From the NCBI RefSeq assembly GCF_947179515.1, contig NC_067481.1, positions 24,136,457 through 24,200,456 of the forward strand: a stretch of DNA of 64,000 nucleotides, read 5' to 3'. Made by a program: the position numbers and the translations under genes. A model generated the notes under the pieces. The model was given only the letters and a program-made list of their open reading frames with translations. It was not told the origin of the DNA and did no database searches. Positions 25,601 to 34,700 of this stretch are shown one piece after another. The stretch is from Apodemus sylvaticus. Taxonomy: Eukaryota > Chordata > Mammalia > Rodentia > Muridae. Each line of letters opens with the position of its first letter. The stretch's first letter is position 1.

Positions 25601-27617
25601 ATGACGCCCATCTCCTGCTCTCTGGTAGGTAGCCGAGCTGGGACAGCTGTATTCAGGACAAGCTTTGCACGCTGATAGCAAGTGCCTGTGTCAGACGGAA
25701 AAGGACAACTAAGACACAGACGAAGGTGACCGGGCTTCATTCAGATCCCCCAGCACAGTCGCTGATGGCCACTCTACCACGTAAGGACTCACCTTCTTGC
25801 TTGAACAGTCTTATACACACAGATTCCTTCTCCGGCGGACATTTCTGCTCAGGATTTGTTTCACTCTCTAGACCTCTCTGAGTGGAGGAAGATGTGTGGT
25901 GTTGGGGAACTCTGTCTTGCTCTTTTTGGGTGGAAGCCTTAACTGTCGGCTCGTCATCGAATACTAATCTGCACCCCTTCCGTGTATGAGAGCGAGGGGG
26001 GCCGTTTTCTTTCTTGCCCAGCTTTGGCGGAGAACAGGAAGATAAACGAGGGGTGTTGCACAGGTTGTCGTCGCCTGAAACATGAAGCAGAAGGTGTTTG
26101 CTCACAGCAACGCTGTCGGCGGCTGGTCACCTAAAGCACTACTGTCCTTCAGTGGAGGGCCGGAAAGAACCAGAGACGTCGCCCACATTCGGAAACAGGT
26201 CGATGTCTTTCTTTTTTGAGATGGGATTTCTCCGTGTAACCCAGGCTGCCCCTGAACTCACAAAAGATCTGCTTGCCTCTGCCTCCTGAGTGCTAGGATC
26301 TGTGTAAGCCACCATCAGCCCCAAGAATCAGAACCACCAAAGAAACTTCTCACCTAGTAGCAAATGTGGCCACCAGATGGCACTCCTGAAGCTTTTTTTT
26401 CTTCTTTTTTTTTTTTCTTTTCGAGACAGGGTTTCTCTGTGTAGCCCAGGCTGTCCTTGAACTCAGAAATCCGCCTGCCTCTGCCTCCCAGAGTGCTGGG
26501 ACTACAGGCGTGAGCCACCACCGCCTGGCTTTTTTTTTTTTTTTAAACTTTTTAAGTTCCCTCTCTAGGAAGCAGTTTGTGTGCACTGTTGGATGCCCAG
26601 AGGTCTTGTCAGCTTTCACTCGCTGTTCCAATACCACCCCCTCCCAATCTCCAGATATGGCCGAATCACCCCCCCACTCACAACTGCCCTCCGTACTCAC
26701 GGAGGAGTATCTACCGACAACAACCGTACAAACACTCTTAGATGGGCGCGTAGAGATGAAGGTACAGCATTTCCTAGCACACACAAGGCACCTAACACCT
26801 GGCAGCTGCGACATCACCACACACAGTATGCATGGTAGTGCGAGAAGGACCTCAAGTTTGAGGCAATCCTGGGCTACAAAGTGAGTTCCAGGACAGCCTG
26901 AGTTAGAGATCATTTTTCCAAAATCAAAACAAAACAATGATTGTTAAGTACTATTTGAAAACAAACAAACAAACAAACAAAAGAATCTCATCTACCCTCT
27001 CAGGGGATCTCTGTGTAACCCATTCTGTGGACCAGGTTGGCCCCAAACTCAGGAGATCCACCCACCTCTCTCTGCCTCCTGAGCGCTTGCTTACCAACTC
27101 CCAGAGTCTTTCTTTTTTTGTTAAAAAGATTTATCCACCTCTTCAGTCCCCTATTTGTTTCTTCTTAATTTCCCAAATACGTAGGCAAATTTCACAACAC
27201 TATCACTTCAAGGAATATTTAAAGGACAGAACTAAGGAAATGAAGAGCAAACCTACGTTCCTCAGCAAATGTTCTCTATTAGTGTACAGCTAGCCTAACT
27301 GTGAGGCTCGGTACACACTTGGCAGCCATTAGGAAGGCAAATGCGGCTCCGGCCTTGAGCCAGGAGTCTTCAGCATCAAGGCAAGACAGGCTGAGAACTC
27401 GACTGCGAAGACTCACTCACGAAGTGGCCAGCTTACCCAAACGTTTTCGGGGGCTGAGAGGCAGAACTTTTATATCCGCACACGGAGTGGTGGGTACAGG
27501 TTGGGCGTTTCTGAGCTTTCCTTGACTCTCCCGGGAGTTTGTTTTGTTCAGGGTCTTAGATAGCTTCTTTTTCGGAAAGCCAATGGTAGCTTGTGTCTGG
27601 GATCGGGTTTGAGGCAT
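15590..27617 (-). CDS. Cdc6: Cdc6, replication licensing AAA+ ATPase, 11 coding exons
   Basis: Cdc6 binds ORC at origins and, with Cdt1, loads the MCM2-7 helicase in G1. Joined exons: 27617-27437, 26074-25793, 25685-25486, 24955-24780, 23688-23582, 22234-22095, 21101-21001, 19476-19412, 17321-17119, 16118-15978 and 15679-15590. Every junction is GT-AG and in phase; the total of 1686 nt gives 561 residues plus TGA (human CDC6 has 560). The N-terminal tail has CDK-type S55-P and S75-P sites, an RKRL destruction-box candidate (57-60) and a KEN box (82-84). Walker A GAPGTGKT is at 203-210 (K209) and Walker B VLVLDEMD at 281-288. Exons 10-12 encode the C-terminal winged helix. The ATG at 27617 has A at -3. 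The human cyclin-docking RRL reads CRL here, and the third human SP site is absent. Gene identity is certain; the exact 5' and 3' mRNA ends are not. Confidence 0.98.
15978..16118 (-). CDS. Cdc6: Cdc6 exon 11, winged helix
   Basis: It is exactly 47 codons, residues 486-532, running [14 protein letters not shown] to KESRLTK. Acceptor CCCAG|TTATATG, donor CCAAG|GTACAAG. The domain contributes to origin DNA and MCM contacts in the family. Confidence 0.97.
16300..16500 (-). repeat. B3 SINE
   Basis: AAAGATTTATTTTTATTTGG to ACAGCTGAGTCATCTAACTT, diverged; a (GAC)n patch lies beyond it at about 16567-16587. Confidence 0.7.
16725..17000 (-). repeat. Two adjacent old B1 elements
   Basis: The first is 16725-16866 (CTGGAACTCACTATGGAGAT to CACCACCACCTGGCC). 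The second is about 16870-17000 (GTAGACCAGGCTGGGTCAAA). Confidence 0.7.
17119..17321 (-). CDS. Cdc6: Cdc6 exon 10, linker and winged-helix start
   Basis: Acceptor TTGCAG|GTAAATC, donor GGAAG|GTAAGC. It encodes residues 418-485, including [19 protein letters not shown] and [20 protein letters not shown], the first helices of the C-terminal winged-helix domain. Confidence 0.96.
19412..19476 (-). CDS. Cdc6: Cdc6 exon 9 (65 nt)
   Basis: It encodes [21 protein letters not shown] and the first base of C418. The acceptor is unusual: T-rich sequence ends in a short A run (TTTTTTAAAAG|GCGAG). Because 65 is not a multiple of three, skipping would shift the frame. Confidence 0.94.
19575..19942 (+). repeat. 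Poly-A followed by two B2/B3 SINE pieces
   Basis: An A run at about 19583-19611, then a B2 (GATGGCTCAGTGGTTAAGAG) to 19767 and a second tRNA-SINE piece ending AAATAAATCTTAAG. It lies in Cdc6 intron 8. Confidence 0.75.
21001..21101 (-). CDS. Cdc6: Cdc6 exon 8, sensor 2 region
   Basis: Acceptor TGAAG|GTGTC, donor TGCAG|GTGAG. It encodes residues 363-395 plus two bases, including [20 protein letters not shown], the lid segment with the sensor 2 arginine. Confidence 0.95.
21303..21528 (+). repeat. (AAATA)n and B2 SINE
   Basis: AAATA repeats at 21303-21329, then a full-length B2 starting GGGCTGGAGAGATGGCTCAG at 21341 with an A tail. Confidence 0.9.
21660..21845 (-). repeat. B3 SINE
   Basis: GTGGAGGTCAGAGGACAACT and ACGGAGCTGCCACACTGGCC are typical of the B3 reverse complement. 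Confidence 0.75.
22095..22234 (-). CDS. Cdc6: Cdc6 exon 7, sensor 1 region
   Basis: Acceptor TCTCAG|GTATTGC, donor GTCAG|GTGAGT. It encodes residues 316-362, containing [16 protein letters not shown] and [10 protein letters not shown]. The asparagine of GIANTLD is the AAA+ sensor 1 position. Confidence 0.96.
22591..22745 (+). repeat. B1 SINE, diverged
   Basis: GAGCCAGGCATGGTGGTGCC to GGAGAAACCCTGACCTGAAA; a C-rich insertion disrupts the left part. Confidence 0.75.
23582..23688 (-). CDS. Cdc6: Cdc6 exon 6, Walker B
   Basis: Acceptor TGTAG|CGTG, donor ATTG|GTTAGT. It encodes [15 protein letters not shown] and LFEWPWL; D285 and E286 are the Mg2+/ATP hydrolysis residues of the AAA+ fold. Confidence 0.96.
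23872..24092 (+). repeat. B1 SINE with long A-rich tail
   Basis: GAGCTGGGCAGTGGTGGTGC to CCCTGTCTTGAAAAC, then about 80 nt of (AAAC)-like tail. Confidence 0.88.
24093..24415 (+). repeat. Partial B1, (AAAAC)12 and B2 in tandem
   Basis: The B1 right half ends in a regular AAAAC array (about 24183-24241), immediately followed by a B2 at 24242. An ID-like element lies further on at 24568-24660. Confidence 0.85.
24780..24955 (-). CDS. Cdc6: Cdc6 exon 5, AAA+ core
   Basis: Acceptor CATAG|AAGGAAG, donor CATGAT|GTGAGT. It encodes residues 222-279 plus two bases of I280, beginning KEVKSFK and including [11 protein letters not shown], which matches human CDC6 closely. Confidence 0.96.
25066..25240 (-). 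repeat. B1 SINE
   Basis: A T-rich tail, then GAGACAGGGTTTCTCTGTAT to GCACTACCACCGCCCAG. It lies in Cdc6 intron 4, followed by a B2/B3 with (CA)n at 25254-25440. Confidence 0.9.
25486..25685 (-). CDS. Cdc6: Cdc6 exon 4, Walker A
   Basis: Acceptor CACAG|GC, donor CAG|GTACAC. It encodes residues 155-221, the start of the AAA+ domain, including [20 protein letters not shown] with the P-loop lysine K209. Confidence 0.97.
25793..26074 (-). CDS. Cdc6: Cdc6 exon 3, regulatory tail with KEN box
   Basis: The exon is flanked by TTTCAG|GC and AAG|GTGAGT and runs from codon 61 to the first base of codon 155. It contains CSPPK (S75-P), the KEN box recognised by APC/C-Cdh1, and the region matching the human cyclin-binding motif, here C95-R-L-V-F. 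Most of the segment is low complexity and poorly conserved against human, as expected of the disordered CDC6 tail. Confidence 0.96.
26206..26322 (-). repeat. B1 SINE, diverged
   Basis: TTGAGATGGGATTTCTCCGT to GTGTAAGCCACCATCAGCCC, in Cdc6 intron 2. Confidence 0.8.
26370..26384 (+). promoter_or_regulatory. CTCF motif in Cdc6 intron 2
   Basis: CCACCAGATGGCACT satisfies all 15 positions of CCASYAGRKGGCRSY. It is just outside an adjacent B1, and B1 elements do not normally carry this motif. Confidence 0.55.
26391..26545 (-). repeat. B1 SINE
   Basis: CGAGACAGGGTTTCTCTGTG to CGTGAGCCACCACCGCCTGG, with T runs on both sides. Further B1 fragments lie at about 26845-26932 (+) and 27003-27105 (-). Confidence 0.9.
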
Positions 27618-27630
27618 GATGGCCACACAG
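27437..27630 (-). CDS. Cdc6: Cdc6 exon 2, start codon and N-terminal tail
   Basis: The acceptor is a pyrimidine tract ending TATCCAG, followed by 13 nt of 5' UTR and then ATG at 27617-27615. It encodes residues 1-60 and the first base of codon 61. Basic SPRKRL at 55-60 combines a CDK site with nuclear-localisation-like residues. The donor is TTGG|GTAAGC. An in-frame GTG at 27626 lies nine bases upstream and is not the likely start, because MPQTRS is the conserved mammalian N-terminus. Confidence 0.96.
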
Positions 27631-28326
27631 CTGGATACAAAGGAGAGTCAGGAAAGCAAAGAGAAAAGCACACACAGTTTATTTATAGTTGGGACCAGCA
27701 CTCTATAAATCATATAGCATTTTTAACATTTAGTTCGGCTTCCCATGCAAATCTATGTAATAAAGGGTAACGTCTGTCTGCTTAGTACGTGTAACATTCC
27801 GTTACACACATATTACACACTATAGTCTTACTATAAGTCAGACGTGGAAACTATTAGCTCTCAAAGAGAGAGTCACAGAAGCACACGGCTATCACCCTGG
27901 GTTATCTTGGGACCAGCAGCCAAGTTCTTACCCTTGAGCGATGCCAGAGTTTATCTTCAGTGATTTCTGTCATACCTTTAATACCTTCGTCACATTTAGG
28001 CTCTCCCAAGCCCAGGCCAAGCGCAGCTCCGTCCTCCGCACACAACTAGCCAGCACTCCGCAAAGCCCTCAACCCCACCCTACACCGTTTCCTCCCAGCA
28101 GCTTTCTGCTCCTTCCCAACACTCCGTGCTCGAACCACTTCCAGAGCTCACAACCCCCTCCCTGACCCAGCCTCAGACCTCAGGCGATTTCCGCTCTCCA
28201 CCGGCCTTCCTCGGACCAGCCTCAACTCTCTGGGCACCAGACTTCTCAAGGAGGCGTTTCACTCTTCAAGGCCGTGTCGCTCAGTGCACGCTCCTCCGGG
28301 CCGCGATCACAACCGCAAGGGCTCAC

Positions 28327-28400
28327 CCGCCACAAGATCCACAGCTGCTGCAAAGTCAGCTCGCGCCAAATCCGCTCTACTCTGCCTTCTCGTCTCCCGC
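28327..28400 (-). other. Cdc6: Cdc6 exon 1 (5' UTR), approximate
   Basis: A noncoding first exon is needed because the start-codon exon begins at an acceptor (27632/27631). The best donor downstream of the E2F boxes is GCGG|GTGAGC, with the exon ending at 28327. The cap site is not visible. In human CDC6 the E2F boxes lie just upstream of the start, which would put it near 28355. A weaker GT at about 28255 could give a longer exon. Confidence 0.4.
28362..28370 (-). promoter_or_regulatory. E2F site, proximal
   Basis: TTTGGCGCG on the minus strand matches the E2F consensus TTTSSCGC. It lies about 35 nt from the exon 1 donor, at or beside the expected start site. Confidence 0.75.
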
Positions 28401-28404
28401 CAAA
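28395..28404 (-). promoter_or_regulatory. E2F site, distal
   Basis: TTTGGCGGGA on the minus strand is a near-ideal E2F/DP site. It lies about 33 nt upstream of the proximal site, similar to the spacing of the pair described in human CDC6. Confidence 0.78.
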
Positions 28405-28592
28405 GTCCAGCCAGGCTTCTGATTAGTTGTCACTAATCACCACGCCTTCGCCGGTGAAGGCCAGCAGCCAATAGGACGGCCCCAGGTCTCAGAGCCTAGC
28501 ACGAAGTCACACCCACTCGCCCGGGAGGGCGTTAACATCCGAGACCTCCGAGGAAAGGCGCGCGCTGGTGAGCACGCCTCGCCGCAAGGCCT

Positions 28593-28608
28593 GGCGGGAA
28601 GTGTAGTT
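28593..28608 (-). promoter_or_regulatory. ZNF143/THAP11-type motif overlapping an E2F-like core
   Basis: AACTACACTTCCCGCC contains the ACTACANTTCCC core of the ZNF143/THAP11 (SBS) motif. Its 3' half TTCCCGCC also resembles an E2F site. It lies about 200 nt upstream of the E2F pair. Confidence 0.6.
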
Positions 28609-28990
28609 TTTTGCCTCCACACAATCTACTTCCGCATTTGTATTTTTATTGTGGTATCTTTGTTCCCCGCGTTGCCTAACATTCTCATTCTACTGGGCTA
28701 TCTTTGCCCCTCTTTTCCTCCAAATGTACCGATTTTCATTATTCTGGTGGGTTAGATTTTAAGAGGACTACTACAGAAGGCCTACTCTTTGGGGAACGGT
28801 CCTGTATGGCATAAAGCAAATTAATGTGTAAGGTCAGAGTTCTCTGTGGGGAGAGGGTTTTTAGGGGGCATGTTCTAGACCTATATAAGCAAACTGACAC
28901 CATCTCATTATTTGTTGACTTGTGCTTGAGAAGTCTGAAACAAGTCCAACACCAATCCTACAATTTCAAGGTAATTACATTCCAAGCGCC

Positions 28991-29160
28991 TTTTTTTTTC
29001 TCTTTTTGGTTTTTTTCGAGACAGGGTTTCTCTGTGGTTTGGGCTGTTCTGGAACTCACTTTCTACAAAGTGAGTTCAGGCCGGCCTCGAACTCAAGAAA
29101 TCCGCCTGCCTCTGCCTCCCAAGTGCTGGGATTAAGGGCGTGCTCCACCACCGCCCGGCT
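28991..29160 (-). repeat. B1 SINE
   Basis: CGAGACAGGGTTTCTCTGTG to CACCACCGCCCGGCT. Flanks CCAAGCGCCTT and CCAAACGCCTT look like a target-site duplication. It lies in the Cdc6-Wipf2 spacer. Confidence 0.9.
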
Positions 29161-29460
29161 CCAAACGCCTTCTTAACTTTAATCTATCTACACACCGTAG
29201 AGAATAAAATTGTCCCTTTAATTTGAAAATCTTTTATGGCCAAGCACTAGGGTTTCAGAGGCAGGGAAGACAGTTATCAGAGAGGCAAGCTGAGTGCTTA
29301 ATGAAAAATGTAAATTAGAGCCGTCATTTGCTGGCAGGCCAGGCTCCCAGGTTAATAACCACCTCAGGTTCTTTTAAAGACCAGAACCCTATTCTAGGTA
29401 AAGGTAAAGTTTATGGGATTTTGTTCTTGTTTTATCTCTTTTTTGTTGTTGTTGTTTTCT

Positions 29461-29607
29461 TTCTTTCTTTTTTTTTTTTTGAGACTTTTTTTTTTGGTAG
29501 CTCTGACTGTCAATGGAACTATGTTGACTAGGCGGACCTCAAACTCCAAGATCTGAGTCTGCCTCCCAAGAGCTGAGATTAAAGGTGTGCACCACCACAC
29601 CTGGCTA
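29461..29607 (-). repeat. B1 SINE, diverged
   Basis: TTTGAGACTTTTTTTTTTGG through GCACCACCACACCTGGC. Confidence 0.75.
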
Positions 29608-29699
29608 TAAAATATATCTTTTATTCTCCAATACCAAAGAAAATAGACACAGATGACCAACAGTACAATCACCAGTTAACTCTTATTTCAAATAGCTGT

Positions 29700-31100
29700 A
29701 AGAGACAATGAGTTCTTAAGTGTGTAGGGCTGAGCTCAGTATTTTACCTCTATCACCTTAATTAGTCTTTATAAGCACCCAAGGAAGCTTTTATAACTAG
29801 TTGGAAGAGCTGATATTTGCATTTTAAAGTCTGACAGAAAACTAAACTCTATACTACTTAATTATGGAGGAAGATTAAAGAGAGACGGGTTCTAAACCGG
29901 TCAAGATGGTGAAAGGGTGCATTCTCTGAAGGTTTTCTAGCAGCTAAGAACTCCAGAAGAAAACAAGCTGATGTGCACGGGAGAAAAAACCGCGCGTGGA
30001 AGGGAGGCTTTCAGCTTGGATGCAGTTTCTACCAGGGCAGTGGAACCTGAGAATACCTCCACGGCTCACATCTTTGTAACTTGAGGACCTAAAACCTGCC
30101 CACATCGTCGGAAATAGCAACATCTGCCCAGTCAATTTAAGAGCTACCTGAGTTATAGGGGACGGAGCAGAGAAGTTGTGTTTAATGTGCATATTGCAGC
30201 CTAAGAATGCATTCACCAGGGTCTTTTGTTGTTGGTGGTGGTGGTTTTTGTTTGTTTGTTTTGTTTTGTTTTTTAAAGCTCCAGCTCAAGAGAAGTTTGC
30301 CAGAGTAAATGAAGGCCTGTGCAGGCAGAAGGTCGGGACCGAACTGTAAAAGGTCGTCAGCTGGAGGCTTCTCCTCCAGTAACCCCATACACACATCTCA
30401 GTACCTTTGTACTCGGGCTCCTGGCTGGAATGTGTTACTTTCCTTCCGATTAAAGTCTTCCAATACCATGCATATCTTCCTCCTGATGACTAGATCTACT
30501 AGACTATGGTGGTGTTTATGGCTGTAAAGCACATATACAGTCCTCTAAATCTCAAAGTCATAAACGTGGAATAAATTTAATTATGTGCAAAAACAGATCA
30601 GACTGGGCGTGGTGGTGTCAAAGGTAATTGTAATTCTTTTCTGGTGTGGTCACCATCCTGAGATTGGCATTTTTCCATCGACAGAGTATTGACAAGCAAG
30701 AGAAAGACAGCTTCCTTCCCACTAGTTGCAGTTCAAGGTCTGGGCCAGGAAATACTTGAGACACAGTCCCAGCATGCACAGCTGTGCCTGAACAATCGGC
30801 AGCAAGCAGGCTGGCGTTCTTACCACTTAACTCACACAGGGTCACAGAGCAGGAATCAAGTCACACTGGAAAGACCTGTCTGGCATCTTTCTGAGCATGT
30901 GCAAAGGTACACACATGGACCAGCGATAGTATCCAATTTACAGGACTGGAAGCTGAGGGTCATTTAAGCAAGTGCCATAGTGTAGGCTGTGAAGTCAGAA
31001 AGAACAATGAAATCAATAAATTATTATTCATGTTAATAACAATAATGGGTCAAATAATCAGGAATTCAGCCACTCTGCTAGAAACCTTCCCTGGCAGGTT
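29700..31100. other. Cdc6-Wipf2 spacer, nothing recognised
   Basis: Largely single-copy, AT-rich sequence without splice-supported open frames; only a tiny B1 remnant near 30605. Confidence 0.4.
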
Positions 31101-31107
31101 TTTCTAA

Positions 31108-31285
31108 TCTAGATTCCATGAAATACACACACACACACACACACACATAAGTACACACCCATTATATCGACCTAGATTCCAAGAGATACACACACACAAC
31201 ATACATACATACACACCCATTATATCGACCTAGATTCCAAGACACACACACACACCCATTATACTGACCTAGATTCTAAGACACA

Positions 31286-31318
<33 letters not shown>

Positions 31319-31372
31319 TACTGACCTAGATTCCAAGAGAAATACACAGACACACACACACATTATAAACCC
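31108..31372. repeat. CA-rich minisatellite, about five units
   Basis: A CTAGATTCCA core recurs near 31110, 31172, 31230, 31269 and 31326. It is separated by CA runs and a CATTATATCGAC/CATTATACTGAC-like link, with unit lengths of about 39-62 nt. Confidence 0.8.
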
Positions 31373-34073
31373 GGAAGGAAGAAACTGGCCGGTCTACTAT
31401 GAGTGAAAGTGCAAGTCAACTTCAGCGGACTTTGCTGCAGTTACTGTCAGCAGCAAACACAAAGAGGCCTGGTTGAATTTTAACACCTGAAGTCAAAGCT
31501 CAAGAAAACTGGCTAAGATTTCAGTTGAAACGGCAGTGAAGATGTGGTACCGCACACCTCTGATCCCAGCTCCGGAAGAAGCAAGAGCACCTTTTCAGTT
31601 CAAGGCTAGCCTGGTCTACACAGTGAGTTCCAGGTCAGCAGGACTATGCAGAGATTCACAATATGAGGGCCCTGCCCTCATCTTTTCTTCTGCTGCCTGG
31701 GTGAGAATCGTCTCGAAGCACAGACGCAGGAACAGAGTCTAAGAGGTCACAGGGAACAGAACCTACGGAAAGGAACCTCTGGGGCTCCTTAGGAGAGGGG
31801 CAATAGGGAGTGAGCAGCAAATAAAACACAGAACCACTGGTCAGCTGGGCCAAAATGGTGATTTTTAAAACACACAGGCAGAAAGCCCCCAGAAAGCTGC
31901 GGTGCCTCTGCCCCATACATCCACATGTCACGTCACGAAGCCTGAAATCAGGCGGCCAAGCCTGCTCAGAAGAGGAGACAATGGGTTTGCCCCTCTCGCT
32001 GCCATCACTTGAAACAGCGCTGCTCAGGACAAAAATACACAGAGGTTTTCTTTTTGTTTTCTTTTTTTTTTCTTTTAAGGTTTAATGAAACTGCACAGAA
32101 AGAAACGTACCACGGACTCCACCCTGAGACCAGATCATACATTTTATGCAGGGGGAGGGGGGTGGGGGGGTGCTGGGATCCCTGCTGTTGTGGAACAGTA
32201 CTGTTAACACTAATAAAAACTCCAAAATAAATCACACAATAAATTATTTTTCAAAGACACTGACGCACATGCAGATGGACACACACACACACACACACAC
32301 CACTCTTGGTGTTGTGCTGACGGTAACTTCCAGGCTGGAAACTGTGGGAAAGGAGAAAGAGTTAAGACATGGAAATAAAAAATAAGGTGGTGGTAGGAGG
32401 GTGTGCGAAGCCCCTCTGCCACCCGGCCAGGAAGACGGAAGACAGAGAAGAAACCCACCAAGCTGTAAGAAACAGAGCAGAGAGGAAACAGTGGTTATCA
32501 AGGAAGGTTTTAATTAATGACATCATAGAGGGGAGGAAGAAAGCACAGAGATCTAACACAAGTAAAGGCACAATGAACACGGGATGGAGTAGAGCCAGAC
32601 CCTTCCTTCAGTTAAATGGTTGGTGTTGGCTTTTGTGGGTTTTTTGTTGTTTTGTTTTTTTGTTTTTGCCTGTGATTGATGTTGGTTATCTTTTTTTTTT
32701 TCCATCTTGTTTTCAAGAAATGAGTCTTGAAGGCAGAATTATAATGGCCTCCTCTCTTCCCTCTCATTCCCTAAATTTGGGTGGTTTAACAGAGTTCCTC
32801 TGACCGCGCAGCTAGGGACTGAGAGTCACAGGGAAAAGAAAGCGTACACCTGGAATGTGAAGAATCTGATTTGCGGCTGATGGCAGGTTGGGTTTCCAGA
32901 AGGACAGACAGTGAAGTCCTGCCATCAAAGGGCCTCTGCCCCCTACACTCCACCCCCAGAGCCTCAGAGAAGTGAGGACCTGGAGTCACATTTCTCCCAC
33001 ACTCCAGAAGCATTCAGCCTACAGATTATTTTTCAAGTGATCAGGAGAATTAAAACATACCCCAACCCTGAGTTGCTCTGCAGCAAGTCTATTTACAGTT
33101 ATCCCCGCACCCTCACCTCTCCCTGGAGGTAAATCCGGGAAGGGAAGCCACTGGGTGAGGGGATTCCCCCAGGGCAATGGCCAGTGACTAGTTTCTTTGC
33201 AGGCGCTAGGAAAGGGGGCAGGGATGAATTCCTGGTGAGGACCTCATGCCTCACAGCCATCAGCTGGGAGGGCCCTAGCGGCTCACACAAGTTGCCGAGG
33301 CTGTGAGAAGGACAGGGCTCTGCAGCTGCAGCAGGTCCCAGGAGAGAGGAAACCACACCTGGAATATGAAGTACTTTGGTCCAGGTTTGGTGACAGGAGA
33401 AAGGGGAAGAGGAGCGGCAGGCTCACTTGAAAATCGGAACCACTGCCTGTCTTCAGGCAGGGCAGGAAGAAACAGCGATCAAGCGCTTCCCATTAGGGAA
33501 AAATACCTTGGGAGCTGCGACCAAGCTCCGGGCTGCCTAGCTGGACAACGTTGCTCCCCTTTGGGAGGGGACAAGGGAATTAAAAGGACTAACAGCCTCA
33601 ACATGAGACCACCCAATCTTCCACTGAAGAGACGACATTCCCAAGGGGACATAAAGGGGGAAATCGGCAGGGTTCTCACAGCCCGCCTATCTTAAACCTG
33701 CGATACAAAAGACCAATTTTGAGGATCACATTCCCATCTCCAATAGCAAATATACATGATAATAAATTTGTTATTAACAGCAGGACCAAATGATGAATAA
33801 GGCAGAGACATTTAAGTCACGTGTCGTGTCATCAACGCGATCCTTCAACTGGAGGAGCAAACTCACTCACTCAAATCTAAACCCAGGCCTTTTGTTGGTG
33901 GTTGTTCCACCAGGCAAAGACAACGAAAATATCAATACCCACACGACACAGTCTGAATCTGGGGAATAGAAAGGGCAGCAGGTCGAGTAGAGGAAGATAC
34001 CATCAGCCCCAGCAAAAAGCTGGGGTTTGGCTTTATTTGTGAGTAGATGTATGTGTGTGTATACAAATATGTG

Positions 34074-34118
34074 TGTGTGTGTATGTGTGTGTGTGTCACA
34101 CACACACATACACACACA
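34074..34118. repeat. Perfect 22-bp TG/CA inverted repeat
   Basis: A TG-rich arm at 34074-34095 (with one TA interruption) is the exact reverse complement of the CA arm at 34097-34118, around a single central T. It lies in the Wipf2 3' UTR. Confidence 0.9.
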
Positions 34119-34562
34119 AATATACACGAGTATATATTTCTGATGGTCTGTGTTTCAGTAAGGGAAAATGTTCACACTTTGATAACATTGTACAAAAGGC
34201 ATCAGCTCCCATTTCAATAACAAATGGGAAGACTTCACAGTCAAGTTCAACGATCAGCATCTACCCTGGACTCTCGAAGTGTCAGCTCTTCTCCCTTTCT
34301 TAGCTCTGTTCACTTCAGGATGCTGGGAGCATAACTGCTAACAGATTTGAGAAGAAGGATAAATAGTGAACAATTAAAAGTCTGATGCGCTCTAACCACT
34401 GCCTGTCCCATGAGTCCAAGTGGTCCTGGAGCTGGCAATGGGTAACAATAAATAAATAAAGCAAGTTAGGTCCACCTTCACCAGTCCTGGAAGATTTGGG
34501 TTTGACCTGGCATTACACACAGATCCTTAGCCTATGTTCCACTAGATTAGAAAGGTCCCTAT

Positions 34563-34700
34563 GAGCCAGGTGTGGTGGCACACACCTTTAGTCCCAGCAC
34601 CTGGGAGGTAGAGGCAGGGGGATCTCTGAGTTTGAGGCCAGCCTGATCTAAGTTCCAGGACAGCCAGGAATGCACAGAGAAACCCTGTCTCAGGGGAAGG
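34563..34700 (+). repeat. B1 SINE in the Wipf2 3' UTR
   Basis: GAGCCAGGTGTGGTGGCACA to GAGAAACCCTGTCTCAGG; antisense to the transcript, with one internal deletion. Confidence 0.88.

Larger units (their letters stand above)
28327..28640 (-). promoter_or_regulatory. Cdc6: Cdc6 promoter
   Basis: This is a CpG-rich block immediately upstream of the Cdc6 leader. From gene-proximal to distal it holds E2F TTTGGCGCG (28370-28362), E2F TTTGGCGGGA (28404-28395), an 18-bp inverted repeat (about 28420-28437), a CCAAT box (28468-28472, plus strand), a ZNF143/THAP11-type ACTACANTTCCC site (28593-28608) and an ETS-like CTTCCGC (28629-28635). Paired E2F boxes near the start are known for human CDC6 and explain G1/S induction. 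Confidence 0.85.

Noticed and set aside
27624..27626. In-frame GTG as Cdc6 start
   Set aside because: A conserved ATG nine bases downstream, with A at -3, begins the known MPQTRS N-terminus.
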